The notes beneath the pieces are model-generated. The model had not been told where the DNA came from. It did no database searches and worked only from the letters and a program-made list of their open reading frames with translations. From contig JAFATZ010000366.1 of NCBI GenBank assembly GCA_019243675.1, positions 1 through 40,296 on the forward strand: DNA of 40,296 nucleotides. The letters run 5' to 3'. The position numbers were made by a program, and so were the translations under genes. The DNA comes from Ktedonobacteraceae bacterium. Its GTDB lineage: Bacteria; Chloroflexota; Ktedonobacteria; Ktedonobacterales; Ktedonobacteraceae. This document shows, piece by piece, positions 23,674 through 33,549 of this stretch (its first letter is position 1; each line of letters begins with the position of its first letter).

Positions 23674-23840
23674 AGGTCTCATCCTTCCTTCAGTGTCTTT
23701 TACCAGTTTTTTCACCTTACACTATAATTACTTCTTTGTCAACTTGTGTAACTTACTAATTTGGCGACAATATGACGATAGAACAAAATAATATAGAAAT
23801 AAACGATTGAAGATATCCTTTTTGGGGTACTATATATGTA

Positions 23841-25454
23841 CTATGGTAACCCAACTATCCGCATATCCTGTGGGTGCTCTACGAGGAAGCGATACTCAAT
23901 TTTCTGTTCTTCATCGGCAGCCAGAGTAAACTGCCAGGTCAGCAACTCCAGCTTCGTACGCTCCATCGGCTGTGGCTGGATGCTCTGCACTTTAACGCGA
24001 GCACGTTCATGTTGCGAAACAGGGAGGTGATCACGAATAATGACCTGTTTAAGAGAAGAGGTATAGTTGTGGACGGTGATGCGATAGGCATAGGTGATCC
24101 GGCGAACATCGCTCTGTAACAACATACCCTTATCGACGGCGCGCTCAATCAGTTCTCGTTTGACCTTAATGCCATCGCCGAGACCCAGAAAGACTTTGAA
24201 TTTCTCAGTGGGTTGCGTAGTCTCAATCTGCGTTGTACCCACGTATTCACCACCTAGGAAGATACTCGCCTCTCCATGTAAAAGAACCCGTTCAGTGGTG
24301 TTCGTAATGGTCGCTCTCAAGTGTGCATGCTCCTCAAGCGCAGGAGCACTCACGTAATCGAACGTACAGGGTAGACTATCGAGTGCAATGGTGCTCTTGT
24401 GGGGAGAATTGTCGGATGGGATATCCACCGAGCGACCCGCACGGAAGACAAGAGCAGTTCCTGTGTGCTCAACTGTGGTGGTGGCTATGCTTGCCGGAGC
24501 AAGTGTAGCCGCTAAAGGATCATTACTCTCTTCCTGCCCCTCGTTCAACTGCCTTGTACGAGCTTTCGATGCTGTACGTAGCGTGGCTGTCTGATTAAAG
24601 GAGGCTGCAGCTATGGGTGAAGGAGCAGTGTAAACGTTGATATACCAAGGATCAAGTTTAGGTAGTACGGCGGCTAGGCTCGGGCGTGCCGTCGAGAGCG
24701 AGAGTGCAACCTGGTGCCAGGGTTCGCCTGTATATTGCCGCACGATGCTGACATAGCTCAATTCAACCTGTCCTTCGTTCTGTCCAGCATTCATCTGCAC
24801 ACGTACGTCATATTGCGGATACCAGGAGCAATCTAGCGCTAAGTAAGAGAGTTCAAGTTCAAATACACCTGCCTCAGCTATATCTATAGTAATGATAGCG
24901 GCCAGCCGATCGGAAGGGAGGTCACCACCCTTATAAGCGATTTGACGCTGCTTCGTCTCAATGTCTTGTCTTACCTGATTGATCTGTACTTCTAAGTCCT
25001 GAGCTGCTTCTGCATCCTGCAAAGCCTGCTGAGCCATGAATTGAAAGAAGTCTGAACAGTCCTGCGGCTTCATCTGTCCTTGGGCAAGACCTCTGGCAAA
25101 CTCTCTAGAGCGGTCTCCTAGCGCACGCACCCATTTGCGGCGGTCATTGAGCGCCTCCTGGCGTACCTCAAGTAGATGATAGTTGCGTTGCAGCAATACA
25201 AGCTCCGTCTGTAACCGCAACGTTTCAGTATCAGGCGAGTGACTAAGGAAGGCTGTGGTGATATCGACGTTGAGAATACGCGTTCCTTGGGGCCCGTATC
25301 CAACTGCCCGTAGCGAGTCACGCAAGAAATCAGTAAGTGTATTGACGCGCAACTCGTGTTCCCCTGCTGGCAACTGAATCCTGCCACGGCGTGTAATAAG
25401 GGCGCGGTCACTATAAGCTGTGACTTCTTTGATGGGCGCGACCAGATCAATCAT
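23841..25454 (-). CDS. MuiA-like DUF4139/DUF4140 protein
   Basis: A 537-residue protein of the family named after the mucoidy inhibitor MuiA, whose biochemical role is unknown. The N-terminal part (about 1-110) starts APIKEVTAYSDRALITRRG, as DUF4140 domains do. A coiled-coil stretch follows (about 80-185), then the beta-rich DUF4139 domain (about 195-537) with LELSYLALDCSWYPQYDVRV early on and HPQDMRIVGLP at the end. No signal peptide or membrane segment is seen. GAGGAAG lies five bases before the ATG. It is divergent from the small gene at 25889. Confidence 0.85.
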   Translation of the reverse strand: MIDLVAPIKEVTAYSDRALITRRGRIQLPAGEHELRVNTLTDFLRDSLRAVGYGPQGTRILNVDITTAFLSHSPDTETLRLQTELVLLQRNYHLLEVRQEALNDRRKWVRALGDRSREFARGLAQGQMKPQDCSDFFQFMAQQALQDAEAAQDLEVQINQVRQDIETKQRQIAYKGGDLPSDRLAAIITIDIAEAGVFELELSYLALDCSWYPQYDVRVQMNAGQNEGQVELSYVSIVRQYTGEPWHQVALSLSTARPSLAAVLPKLDPWYINVYTAPSPIAAASFNQTATLRTASKARTRQLNEGQEESNDPLAATLAPASIATTTVEHTGTALVFRAGRSVDIPSDNSPHKSTIALDSLPCTFDYVSAPALEEHAHLRATITNTTERVLLHGEASIFLGGEYVGTTQIETTQPTEKFKVFLGLGDGIKVKRELIERAVDKGMLLQSDVRRITYAYRITVHNYTSSLKQVIIRDHLPVSQHERARVKVQSIQPQPMERTKLELLTWQFTLAADEEQKIEYRFLVEHPQDMRIVGLP

Positions 25455-25888
25455 ACTTCTTCCTCATTTTTATAGAGCGGCGTGTTTTGTGCGCTTAGGG
25501 AGCTATGGCTGATATTTTCCGTTCTTAATGTAATACGATTCTTTGCACTTTTTGTTGCTGGATTTCTAGCAAATTTGGCCACACATTTGCTACAAAGCAA
25601 TTCAAAATCTAGCCTTCCGCCCATAGTAGCGTCCAGGAAAGTCCTTCATCAAGAGAAAGGTGAAGGATATTTTGGCGAACTGGCAAAAAGATTCGCAAAG
25701 CTGCTATACTTTGTATAGCGACTTGTTTCTTTCAACCCACGGCAGTTCGTAGGGAACTGCCGCAATGGCTGTTTGAAAACGAGCAGGTTGGTATCAGGAT
25801 ACAATAGATGGTATCGTTGCGCAACCCAGGGTGTTTTTCGTTCTTTTCTGAGAAGGTTGCGTGAGTATGCATTAGAGGAATTGTGCAT
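25455..25888. other. Divergent spacer with several palindromes
   Basis: 434 bases without a convincing gene. It contains TCCTTCATC/GGTGAAGGA (25642-25667, one mismatch), a 17-base palindrome GCTATAC-TTT-GTATAGC (25703-25719) that includes a TATACT -10-like hexamer, and a hairpin CGGCAGTTC/GAACTGCCG (25740-25762). The last two could be an operator and a leader structure for the small gene downstream. Confidence 0.5.
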
Positions 25889-26077
25889 ATGCAACAACAT
25901 CAGCACTACATTGATCTGCTTATTGATGCCCTACTCGACGAGGGATTCACTGTAGAGGAAGCCAATCGGCTCATCCACCTACAGGAAAAGTATGAGAAGC
26001 AGCGCACCGAACAAGAGAAGAATTCTCATAGGTTTGTGCGTTGGCTTGTAGAGCATGCTCGCTTGAGCGATTGGTAA
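25889..26077 (+). CDS. Small acidic/helical protein of unknown function
   Basis: A 62-residue protein not recognised. The N-terminus is His/Gln-rich (MQQHQHYIDLLIDALLDEGF), followed by a helix-forming charged stretch (EEANRLIHLQEKYEKQRTEQ) and a tryptophan-containing end (FVRWLVEHARLSDW). AGAGGA lies nine bases before the ATG; a GTG two codons earlier is also possible. The codon pattern and ribosome site support a real gene. It lies downstream of a palindrome-bearing promoter region and 155 bases before the nucleotidyltransferase gene. Confidence 0.65.
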   Translation: MQQHQHYIDLLIDALLDEGFTVEEANRLIHLQEKYEKQRTEQEKNSHRFVRWLVEHARLSDW

Positions 26078-26100
26078 TGTGATCTGCTCATCACTTTCTC

Positions 26101-26129
26101 TTGCGCGCGTGCTAAGCATGTTATACAAT
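26101..26129 (+). promoter_or_regulatory. Candidate promoter of the nucleotidyltransferase gene
   Basis: TTGCGC (26101-26106), 17 bases and TACAAT (26124-26129). Transcription would start about 26136, upstream of the hairpin at 26151-26178 and about 97 bases before the ATG. Confidence 0.5.
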
Positions 26130-26150
26130 GAGGCGTGTGAAGAGCAGATA

Positions 26151-26187
26151 GGACGGCGTGGCCCTTGCTACGCCGTTCTTATATTTA
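26151..26187 (+). terminator. Terminator-like hairpin in the 5' leader
   Basis: GGACGGCGTGG (26151-26161) pairs with CTACGCCGTTC (26168-26178, with G-U pairs) around a six-base loop and is followed by a T-rich tract. It may end the 62-codon gene's transcript, or attenuate transcription started at 26136. Confidence 0.6.
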
Positions 26188-26232
26188 TTTCTGCTGCTTG
26201 ATAGAAGCATGCCACCATGAAGGGGTTCTGTT

Positions 26233-28734
26233 ATGAAAGCGGTTGTCATGGCCGGAGGGGAAGGGTCGAGGCTACGACCAATCACAATTCGCCGACCGAA
26301 ACCCATGGTTCCTATCGCAGGCAAGCCAGTAATGGAGCACATCCTCAATCTTTTGAAATGTCATGGTATCACCGAGGTTGTGGTGACTGTTCAATACTTG
26401 GCAAGCAACATTGAAGATTATTTTGGCAATGGTTCGCAGTTGGGGATGCACATTACCTATGCGCGAGAAGACACACCATTGGGAACTGCTGGCAGTGTAA
26501 AAAATGCCGAAGAGCACCTTACCGAGCCTTTTCTCGTTATTAGCGGTGATGCGCTCACCGACTATAACCTCACCGAATTTATCCAATATCACTACGAAAA
26601 AAAATCACTGGCCACTCTACTACTTGCCCATGTACACAATCCACTTGAGTATGGAGTCATCATTACCAACGAAGATGGGCATATCACCCAATTTCTGGAG
26701 AAGCCAAGCTGGGGAGAGGTCTTCAGTGATACTATCAATACCGGTATCTACATGCTTGACCCGCAAATCTTTAGCTATTTTGAGCGCAACAAACAGTTCG
26801 ACTTCAGCCAGGAACTCTTCCCTTACATGCTCAAGAAGGGCGACCCTATCTACGGATACATTGCGCCCAGTGGCTACTGGTGCGATGTAGGCAGTCTCAG
26901 CGAGTATATGCGTGCCAGTGCCGACATCTTGCAGGGGCACGTGCGTGTTGAGATTCCCGCAAAAAATATCGGGGACAACATCTGGTGTGAAGAAGGGGTC
27001 GAGATTGCCGACGAGGCACAACTGTATGGCCCCATCTACCTTGCTCACGATTGTAAGGTCAAGGCTGGGGCCATTATTCATGGCCCAAGCGCGATAGGGT
27101 ACTACAGCATTATTGATGAGCGAGCGCAGGTGGACCGCAGCATTGTCTGGAACAATTCGTATATCGGTGAACGTTCAGAGTTACGAGGCGCTCTTGTTGG
27201 TTCCTCAAGTAGCATCAAGAGCAAAGCTGTGATGTTTGAAGGGTCAGTTGTTGGAGATAACTCTATCGTGCAAGAGGGGGCTATCATACAGCCCAACGTC
27301 AAAATCTGGCCCGATAAGGAGATTGAAGCGGGGGCCGTGGTCAATACGAGCATTATTTGGGGATCGCAGGGTCGCCGTGGCCTGTTCAGCCGTTTCGGTG
27401 TGACTGGGCTGGTGAATATTGACCTGACGCCGGAATTTGCAGCCAAACTTGGTGCCACCTACGGTGCCACTCTACCCAAGGGTTCAATTGTCTGTATCAA
27501 CCGCGATTCGCATCGCACCTCGCGTATGATTAAGCGAGGCGTGAACGCTGGTCTGCCTTCGGCTGGTATCAACGTACAGGATATCAATCAAGTTCCTATA
27601 CCGGTGGCACGCTACTTCGTACGCAACACAGATGCTGCAGGGGTCGTGCATGTACGTGTATCGCCTTATGATCAGCGTATCATCGACATCAAATTCTTTG
27701 ACCAGCAAGGGCTAGACATCAACAAAACGACAGAACGCAAAATTGAGAGCCTTTTCTTCCGCGAAGACTTCCGTCGTGTCTACCTAGATGAAATCGGTGC
27801 CATTGACGTTTTGGAGAATCCCGATGTGCTTGGTCGCTACCTTGAAGGGTTTAGTAAGGTTGTCGATTATGACATTGTACGCAAGCGCAAATTCCAACTC
27901 GTTGTTGACTACTCACATGGCTCCACGACCCAACTGCTACCGGACATCTTTGAACGCCTGGGCTGTGAAGTAATTGTGCTCAATACTAGTCCAGATGATG
28001 AGCTTTCGTCGCGCTCACTGGAAGCGTTGGACCAAGATAAGCAGCGCCTAGCCACTATCAGTTCTGCGTTACACACCGATATGGGTATTCGCATCGACCC
28101 GAGTGGTGAAACCATCTCTGTCGTCGATGACCGTGGGCGTATCCTCGATGGGGTGAAGATGCTCGCTGTGATGACAAGCCTCTTCTTGCGCCAGCACCGT
28201 GGTGGCACTGTTGCTGCTCCTGTAACTGCACCTCGTGCGTTACAACATATTGCCAAACGCCATGATGGCCACATCTTACATACCAAGGTACTGCCCCATG
28301 CTATGATGACAGCAGCAGCGCGAGAGGGAGTCGTGCTGGTTGGCGATGGGCGTGGTGGTTTTGTCTTCCCTTCCCTGCAGCCAGCTTTCGACGGGATGCT
28401 CGCCATCGCCAAGCTGCTGGAACTGCTAGCAACATTCCAGATGCGCCTCTCTGAGGTGGTAGACGACTTACCCACATACTACATGAGCACCACACGCGTT
28501 GCCTGTCCCTGGGAGCATAAGGGCAAGGTGATGCGCGTCCTAAGTGAGCAATACCACGAGCGACGCGCCAAGCCTATCGACGGTATTAAGATCGATCTGG
28601 GCAAAGAATGGGTGTTGGTGTTGCCCGATGCTGATAGTCCGCTCTTCCATGTGGTAGCCGAATCGGTCTCAAATGAGCAAGCGCAAGCTCTCGCCGAGAA
28701 GTATGCCCGCGTTGTCAGTGGCTTGCAGCAGTAA
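26233..28734 (+). CDS. Sugar-nucleotidyltransferase / hexapeptide / phosphomannomutase-like fusion
   Basis: An 833-residue three-part protein. Residues 1-230 are a nucleotidyltransferase ([12 protein letters not shown] at 5-16, [23 protein letters not shown] with the metal Asp106, EKP and NTGIYMLDP), probably joining mannose 1-phosphate or another hexose 1-phosphate to GTP or another NTP. About 240-380 are left-handed beta-helix hexapeptide repeats. About 385-833 resemble alpha-D-phosphohexomutase. In the mutase part the usual phosphoserine loop (TASHNP) reads VRVSPYD (474-480) and the DxDxDR metal loop is replaced near SVVDDRGR, so mutase activity is doubtful. AAGGGG precedes the ATG. Fusions of this length are known in cyanobacteria and actinobacteria. 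With manA it would serve GDP-sugar supply for glycans; that is inference. Confidence 0.88.
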   Translation: MKAVVMAGGEGSRLRPITIRRPKPMVPIAGKPVMEHILNLLKCHGITEVVVTVQYLASNIEDYFGNGSQLGMHITYAREDTPLGTAGSVKNAEEHLTEPFLVISGDALTDYNLTEFIQYHYEKKSLATLLLAHVHNPLEYGVIITNEDGHITQFLEKPSWGEVFSDTINTGIYMLDPQIFSYFERNKQFDFSQELFPYMLKKGDPIYGYIAPSGYWCDVGSLSEYMRASADILQGHVRVEIPAKNIGDNIWCEEGVEIADEAQLYGPIYLAHDCKVKAGAIIHGPSAIGYYSIIDERAQVDRSIVWNNSYIGERSELRGALVGSSSSIKSKAVMFEGSVVGDNSIVQEGAIIQPNVKIWPDKEIEAGAVVNTSIIWGSQGRRGLFSRFGVTGLVNIDLTPEFAAKLGATYGATLPKGSIVCINRDSHRTSRMIKRGVNAGLPSAGINVQDINQVPIPVARYFVRNTDAAGVVHVRVSPYDQRIIDIKFFDQQGLDINKTTERKIESLFFREDFRRVYLDEIGAIDVLENPDVLGRYLEGFSKVVDYDIVRKRKFQLVVDYSHGSTTQLLPDIFERLGCEVIVLNTSPDDELSSRSLEALDQDKQRLATISSALHTDMGIRIDPSGETISVVDDRGRILDGVKMLAVMTSLFLRQHRGGTVAAPVTAPRALQHIAKRHDGHILHTKVLPHAMMTAAAREGVVLVGDGRGGFVFPSLQPAFDGMLAIAKLLELLATFQMRLSEVVDDLPTYYMSTTRVACPWEHKGKVMRVLSEQYHERRAKPIDGIKIDLGKEWVLVLPDADSPLFHVVAESVSNEQAQALAEKYARVVSGLQQ

Positions 28735-28738
28735 AGTG

Positions 28739-28782
28739 CAGTGAAAAATGCAGAGGACCTGCGCGCTCTGCATTTTTCACTG
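28739..28782. terminator. Bidirectional terminator, 17-bp perfect hairpin
   Basis: CAGTGAAAAATGCAGAG (28739-28755) is perfectly complementary to 28766-28782. It lies between the stop of the fusion gene on the plus strand and the stop of the small HTH gene on the minus strand, with A/T tracts inside the arms. Confidence 0.8.
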
Positions 28783-28792
28783 TGATACTTTC

Positions 28793-28993
28793 TTACGGAA
28801 GAGAGTTCTTGAGCAGTGTATCCATTGTGGATTTCTTAATGCGATAAGCCTGCCGTTTGGCGCGATGGGGCAAAGTAATAGCCTCAAGAGCACCTGTTTT
28901 GATCCAGCGTCGCACGGTGGTATCATCAACGCGTAGGCGATGTGCTACTTCGCGCACCGTTAGCAGTTCGTCTTCTCTTTTTTCTTCTAGCAT
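28793..28993 (-). CDS. Small MerR/excisionase-type helix-turn-helix protein
   Basis: A 66-residue protein consisting of little more than a winged helix-turn-helix of the excisionase/HTH_17 type: LLTVREVAHRLRVDDTTVRRWIKTGAL, then a wing with basic residues (HRAKRQAYRI). Such proteins act as excisionases, small repressors or accessory factors. No integrase, attachment repeat or phage gene is nearby, so a regulator is more likely. GGGAGAG precedes the ATG. Palindromes in the divergent spacer to polA are candidate sites. Confidence 0.85.
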   Translation of the reverse strand: MLEEKREDELLTVREVAHRLRVDDTTVRRWIKTGALEAITLPHRAKRQAYRIKKSTMDTLLKNSLP

Positions 28994-29304
28994 AGCAAGC
29001 TCTCCCGGCCAATTATTGCTTTTTCGTCTAAAAGAGGCAATTCCTCTCGCGACTCGCCTAAAAAGACTAATATGTCACGTAACATGTCTGATGATGTAAT
29101 GAGTGTATCACATACACCGCTTACTCGCCAGTCCTACAAGTCAAATAAACTTTTGTTATGCTGTGTGTGGGTTTAGGGCTTTGCAATTCCGCTCACAGCA
29201 TCTCTCGCAAAATTTGGGGCGAGGTGGGGATTGCAATCAGGGCGGGTGCGTGATAGGCTGAACTGGTATAAGAATAGTATATTAAGAAGAGCAGAAAAAC
29301 AACC
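28994..29304. other. Divergent spacer between small HTH gene and polA
   Basis: 311 bases with no gene. It holds a perfect palindrome GTGTAT-CAC-ATACAC (29103-29117), a looser ATGT...ACAT symmetry near 29071-29085, and nested inverted repeats at about 29179-29238 (TTGCAATTCC with GGGATTGCAA, and inside it CTCGC with GCGAG). No clear sigma-70 promoter for polA was recognised; a TATAAG near 29259 may be part of one. Confidence 0.5.
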
Positions 29305-32300
29305 ATGAAACGCAAAAAACTTGTACTCATCGATGGACACGCCATGATTCATCGCGCCTTCCATGCAGTGTCAGAAGACCTTTCAACGAGCGCTGGTGAG
29401 CCAGTAAATGCCACCTTTGGTTTCACGTCTATGCTCATAAAAGCTCTCTCTGAGGAAAAGCCTGACTACATCGCCATGACCTTTGATAGGCCAGTGCCCA
29501 CTTTTCGCCATCTCCAATTCGCCCAGTACAAAGCACACCGACCAACCCTACCCGATAACATGAGGCTCCAATTCCCTCGTATTCGTGAAGTCGTACAAGC
29601 CTTTAGCATACCGATCTATGAGCAAGATGGCTACGAGGCCGATGACGTGCTGGGCACACTCTCTGTCCAGGCAAGACAACTCGGCGTGGATACCATCATC
29701 TACACTGGTGACATGGATACATTGCAGCTCGTCAACGATTATGTCATAGTCAAGGTTGCTAAACGCGGTATTGCAGAAGTCACTGTGTATACCGAAGCTG
29801 AGGTCGAGGCTCGCTATGGCTTCGCTGCCAACAAATTGCCCGATTTCAAATCATTGGTCGGCGACAAATCAGACAACATCCCTGGTGTGCCTAATATTGG
29901 TGAGAAGACCGCCAGCCGACTTATAGCAGAGTACGGAAACCTAGAAGGCATTCTAGCCCATGTCGATGTCCTCAAGCCAAAAGAACAAAAACTCTTGCTT
30001 GAAGGAGCAGAACAGGCGCGGCAAAGCAAGTTTCTGGCTACGATTGTATTGGATGTACCTGTACAGCTCAAGCTTGAAGAGTGCAAGCTTGATGCTATCA
30101 ACAGCGACCGCGTATTAGCACTTTTTCGTGAACTGGGCTTTCGTTCGTTGGTAGAAAGGGCCTTGACGCTTTTCAAGCAACTAGGTGTACAGATACAGAA
30201 CGAAGAAGTTCAGCACCAGGTCACATCCGAAAACAGTGCTGAAGTGTCTGAGGAGAAGCAGTTGCTTTTCGCTGCTCCACTGGGGGTTGTGCCAATCCTG
30301 ACTCCCCCACCTCCACCTGGCATAGTACCATTACAAGCAGAAGCCTCCATCCTTGCTCAACCCCAATCCATAGCCTTGACGACATCAGAGCCGGAGATAG
30401 AGCCAGATGGACCAACGCAACTTAGCTTGTTTGAGGGAGCAGAGACGCATATAGCAGTAACCCAAAAATTACGTCTTCCCAGCCCAACGTATAGCAGCAC
30501 ACCGCTTTTCTTCAGCGAAGAGTCTACTCAGAAGACAAATACGCTGATTGTCAACAGTGAAGAGGCGCTGCTCGTGCTTGTCAAGAGCCTTTGCGATGCA
30601 GGAGCCTTTGCCCTTGACACAGAAACTACTGCCGACGACCCGCGCCACGCAGCCCTAGTTGGTTGCTCATGCGCAATGGCCGCTGGCGAGGCATACTACA
30701 TTCCGGTGGGGCATACAAAAACGCCCGACGGGCAGGAGCCAGCAGCACAACTGCCACTAGCATACGTGCTAGAGAAATTACGTCCCGTGCTGCAAGATGA
30801 GCGCATAGCGAAGTATATGCACAACGCCAAGTACGATATGCTCGTACTCGCACGCCACGGTCTCACAGTACGTGGGCTAGCCTTCGATACTATGCTGGGA
30901 GCCTACCTTGCCGAACCAGGTCGCCGTGGCTTGGGCTTGAAAGATCAAGCTTTTCAACGGCTCGGCGTCGTTATGACGCCTATTAGTGAACTGATCGGCA
31001 CTGCGAGTAAAATGATCAGTATGGCCCAAGTGCCGCTACGCAAAGCAGCCAACTACGCTGGGGCTGACGCCGATATGACGCTACGCCTCGTGGCACCGAT
31101 TAAAGCCGATCTGCAACGGCACAGCCTGCTGGACTTGTATACGAATGTCGAACTACCCCTCATTGCTGTACTGCAACAGATGGAAACGTACGGTGTAGCC
31201 CTCGATACCGATTTTCTGCGCGAGCTAGCAGTGCAGATGGGTGAGCAATTGCATGCGCTCGAACATAGCATCTACGACGCAGTTGGACACACGTTTAATA
31301 TCAACTCGACAAAACAGCTAGCTGACATCCTCTTCGGCGAACTGAAACTTCCGGCGGGAAAAAGGACCAAAACTGGCTATTCTGTCGACGCCGATGTGAT
31401 AGAGAGCCTGCAAGGAAAGCATCCTATGATTGATGCCTTGCTAGAGTATCGACAGCTCAACAAACTTAAGTCAACCTATATTGATGGCCTACTCACTTTG
31501 GTGGACAGCACTACTGGGCGTGTCTATACCTCGTTTAATCAAACGATAGCTTCTAGTGGTCGTCTCTCGTCCAGTAACCCTAATCTGCAGAATATACCCG
31601 TGCGCACAGAAGTGGGCCGCCAAATTCGCAGAGCATTTATTGCCGACCCGAGTTATGTGCTACTGACCGCTGATTACTCGCAATTTGAGCTACGCATTTT
31701 GGCCCATATCACTCACGAACCACGACTGGTCGAGGCTTTCAGCAAGGATGAGGACATTCATACTATTACTGCGTCCTCACTCTTCTCTGTACCCGCTGCG
31801 CAAGTGAGCAAAGAGCAACGCCGACTGGCAAAGACAGTTGTCTATGCTGTGCTCTATGGTCAGTCGGCCTATGGCCTCTCGCAGATCACAGGGATGAGTA
31901 ATAGTGATGCGAGCAATTTTATTCGCCGCTATCACGAGACGTTCCCCAAGATCAAAAGTTATGTTGACGGTACGCTCCATCAAGCCCGTAAGCAGGGCTA
32001 CGTGAACACCCTCTATGGCCGTAAACGCTTCATTCCTAACATGCAGACAGTGTCTCATATGGAGCGTCAGGCGCTAGAACGTGAGGCTGTCAACATGCCC
32101 ATTCAAGGAACGAACGCCGATCTCATCAAGATGGCCATGCTACATCTACAGCAAGCCTTCAACGAAAAACATATGAAGACGCGTATGATCTTGCAGGTAC
32201 ATGATGAACTGGTCTTCGAAGTACCCGTTGAAGAACTGGGACGCGCCAGACGTCTTATCAAAGACAAGATGGAACATGTTGCGAAGCTGATCGTACCGAT

Positions 32301-32355
32301 CAAAGTCGAAATCAAGGTTGGCAAAAACTGGTACGAGGCTGAGCCGAGGGACTAA
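29305..32355 (+). CDS. polA: DNA polymerase I with active 5' nuclease and 3'-5' exonuclease domains
   Basis: Repair and Okazaki-fragment polymerase of 1016 residues. The 5' nuclease (about 1-290) has LVLIDGHAMIHRAF, MTFDRP, YEADDVLGTL and KSLVGDKSDNIPGVPNIGEKTA. A Pro/Glu-rich linker of about 110 residues follows. The DnaQ-like exonuclease (about 430-600) keeps its acids: FALDTETT (about 437-439), HNAKYDMLVL and YAGADADMTL, so proofreading should be active, unlike in Taq polymerase. The family A polymerase has SSGRLSSSNPNLQNIP, DYSQFELRILAH, RRLAKTVVYAVLYGQSAYGL and QVHDELVFEV. The protein is longer than the 928-residue E. coli enzyme because of the linker. An aminotransferase gene starts 18 bases downstream. 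Confidence 0.97.
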   Translation: MKRKKLVLIDGHAMIHRAFHAVSEDLSTSAGEPVNATFGFTSMLIKALSEEKPDYIAMTFDRPVPTFRHLQFAQYKAHRPTLPDNMRLQFPRIREVVQAFSIPIYEQDGYEADDVLGTLSVQARQLGVDTIIYTGDMDTLQLVNDYVIVKVAKRGIAEVTVYTEAEVEARYGFAANKLPDFKSLVGDKSDNIPGVPNIGEKTASRLIAEYGNLEGILAHVDVLKPKEQKLLLEGAEQARQSKFLATIVLDVPVQLKLEECKLDAINSDRVLALFRELGFRSLVERALTLFKQLGVQIQNEEVQHQVTSENSAEVSEEKQLLFAAPLGVVPILTPPPPPGIVPLQAEASILAQPQSIALTTSEPEIEPDGPTQLSLFEGAETHIAVTQKLRLPSPTYSSTPLFFSEESTQKTNTLIVNSEEALLVLVKSLCDAGAFALDTETTADDPRHAALVGCSCAMAAGEAYYIPVGHTKTPDGQEPAAQLPLAYVLEKLRPVLQDERIAKYMHNAKYDMLVLARHGLTVRGLAFDTMLGAYLAEPGRRGLGLKDQAFQRLGVVMTPISELIGTASKMISMAQVPLRKAANYAGADADMTLRLVAPIKADLQRHSLLDLYTNVELPLIAVLQQMETYGVALDTDFLRELAVQMGEQLHALEHSIYDAVGHTFNINSTKQLADILFGELKLPAGKRTKTGYSVDADVIESLQGKHPMIDALLEYRQLNKLKSTYIDGLLTLVDSTTGRVYTSFNQTIASSGRLSSSNPNLQNIPVRTEVGRQIRRAFIADPSYVLLTADYSQFELRILAHITHEPRLVEAFSKDEDIHTITASSLFSVPAAQVSKEQRRLAKTVVYAVLYGQSAYGLSQITGMSNSDASNFIRRYHETFPKIKSYVDGTLHQARKQGYVNTLYGRKRFIPNMQTVSHMERQALEREAVNMPIQGTNADLIKMAMLHLQQAFNEKHMKTRMILQVHDELVFEVPVEELGRARRLIKDKMEHVAKLIVPIKVEIKVGKNWYEAEPRD

Positions 32356-32373
32356 CTGAGAAGGAGTTGTTGT

Positions 32374-33537
32374 GTGCAATTATCCAAGCTAATACAAAAC
32401 TTGCCTCCATATCATTTCGCCGATGCGAAAAGAAAGATTGCTGAGCGAAAAGCTGCAGGTGTCGATGTGATCAATCTCTCCATGGGTGATCCCGACCTAC
32501 CCGCACCAACAGCCGTTGTTGAGTGCCTCTGTACCGCAATGCAGGATGTAGAGAATCATCGCTACCCCGAATACGGAGGCATGCGTGCTTTGCATGAAGC
32601 GATAGCGGCATGGTTTGAGCAACGTTTCGCTGTTCGTCTCACGCCAGAGCGCGACATCCTCCCCCTCCTCGGTTCAAAGGAAGGACTGGTCTACGCAGGG
32701 GAGGCTGTACTCAATGCAGGTGACGTAGCCCTCGTTCCCGATCCATACTACACAGTGTATGTCACTGCTAGTACCACACTTGGAGCACAGCCCTATTTCT
32801 TGCAACTCACGGAGCAAAATGGCTATCTTCCCGATCTGGAGCACATTCCAGCCGAAATAGTGGCCAAAGCACGTATCCTGTGGCTCAATTACCCCAATAA
32901 TCCTACTGCTGCATGTGCTCCTCGCGAGTTTTTTGAACGTGTTGTCACCTTTGCCCAGCGCCACAACATCGTTATCATTCACGACATGGCCTACGCCGAG
33001 GTCTATTTTGATGATTTCCGGCCTACTAGCATTCTACAAATTCCTGGTGCAAGTGACGTAGCAGTAGAGCTACACTCATTAAGTAAGACCTACAATATGG
33101 CTGGCTTTCGTGCAGGTATGTTGCTGGGGAATCACGAACTGGTAGATGCCGTGGGCCGTATTAAGAGTAATGTTGACAGCGGCATGTTTCGCCCGATCCA
33201 GTATGCCGCCATTGAGGCGTTGCATCTACCTCCTTCCTGGATACAGCAGCGTAATGCCATGTATCAGCGCCGTCGTGACCTATTAGCGCAGGGGTGTAAC
33301 GCAATGGGCATGTCTACACACTCTCCCAAAGCTGGCCTCTATGTGTGGGCACATGTGCCCCAAGGATTCACGGCACGTGAGTTTGCCAGTAGGCTTTTTG
33401 ACAAGACAGGCGTTTTTGTGACACCTGGTAGCAACTTTGGGGCTGCTGGCGAAGGGTATATACGTATTTCAATAACAACACCTGAAGCACGCATTGTCAC
33501 GGCTTTAGAACGTATGAAAGCAATAATAGAAATATAA
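32374..33537 (+). CDS. Class I PLP aminotransferase, LL-diaminopimelate aminotransferase-like
   Basis: A 387-residue fold-type I aminotransferase. Seen are VINLSMGDPDLPAP, HRYPEYGGMRALHEAI, the LWLNYPNNPTAA substrate/PLP motif, HDMAYAEVYFD with the PLP Asp and Tyr, and HSLSKTYNMAGFRAGM with the Schiff-base lysine at about 238. The overall pattern resembles LL-diaminopimelate or alanine-type (AlaC) aminotransferases, but substrate is not provable by eye. DapL would make lysine and cell-wall precursor in one step. The start is GTG with AAGGAG seven bases ahead, 18 bases after polA, and the next gene follows after 12 bases. Confidence 0.88.
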   Translation: MQLSKLIQNLPPYHFADAKRKIAERKAAGVDVINLSMGDPDLPAPTAVVECLCTAMQDVENHRYPEYGGMRALHEAIAAWFEQRFAVRLTPERDILPLLGSKEGLVYAGEAVLNAGDVALVPDPYYTVYVTASTTLGAQPYFLQLTEQNGYLPDLEHIPAEIVAKARILWLNYPNNPTAACAPREFFERVVTFAQRHNIVIIHDMAYAEVYFDDFRPTSILQIPGASDVAVELHSLSKTYNMAGFRAGMLLGNHELVDAVGRIKSNVDSGMFRPIQYAAIEALHLPPSWIQQRNAMYQRRRDLLAQGCNAMGMSTHSPKAGLYVWAHVPQGFTAREFASRLFDKTGVFVTPGSNFGAAGEGYIRISITTPEARIVTALERMKAIIEI

Positions 33538-33549
33538 GGGAACTGCACT

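Noticed and set aside
23714-23742. Consensus promoter for vapBC
   Set aside because: TTGACA is present but the hexamer at 17 bases (TAAGGT) is poor and TATAGT is only 10 bases away.
28793-28993. Excisionase of a prophage or integrative element
   Set aside because: No integrase, attachment repeats or phage genes nearby; flanking genes are housekeeping.
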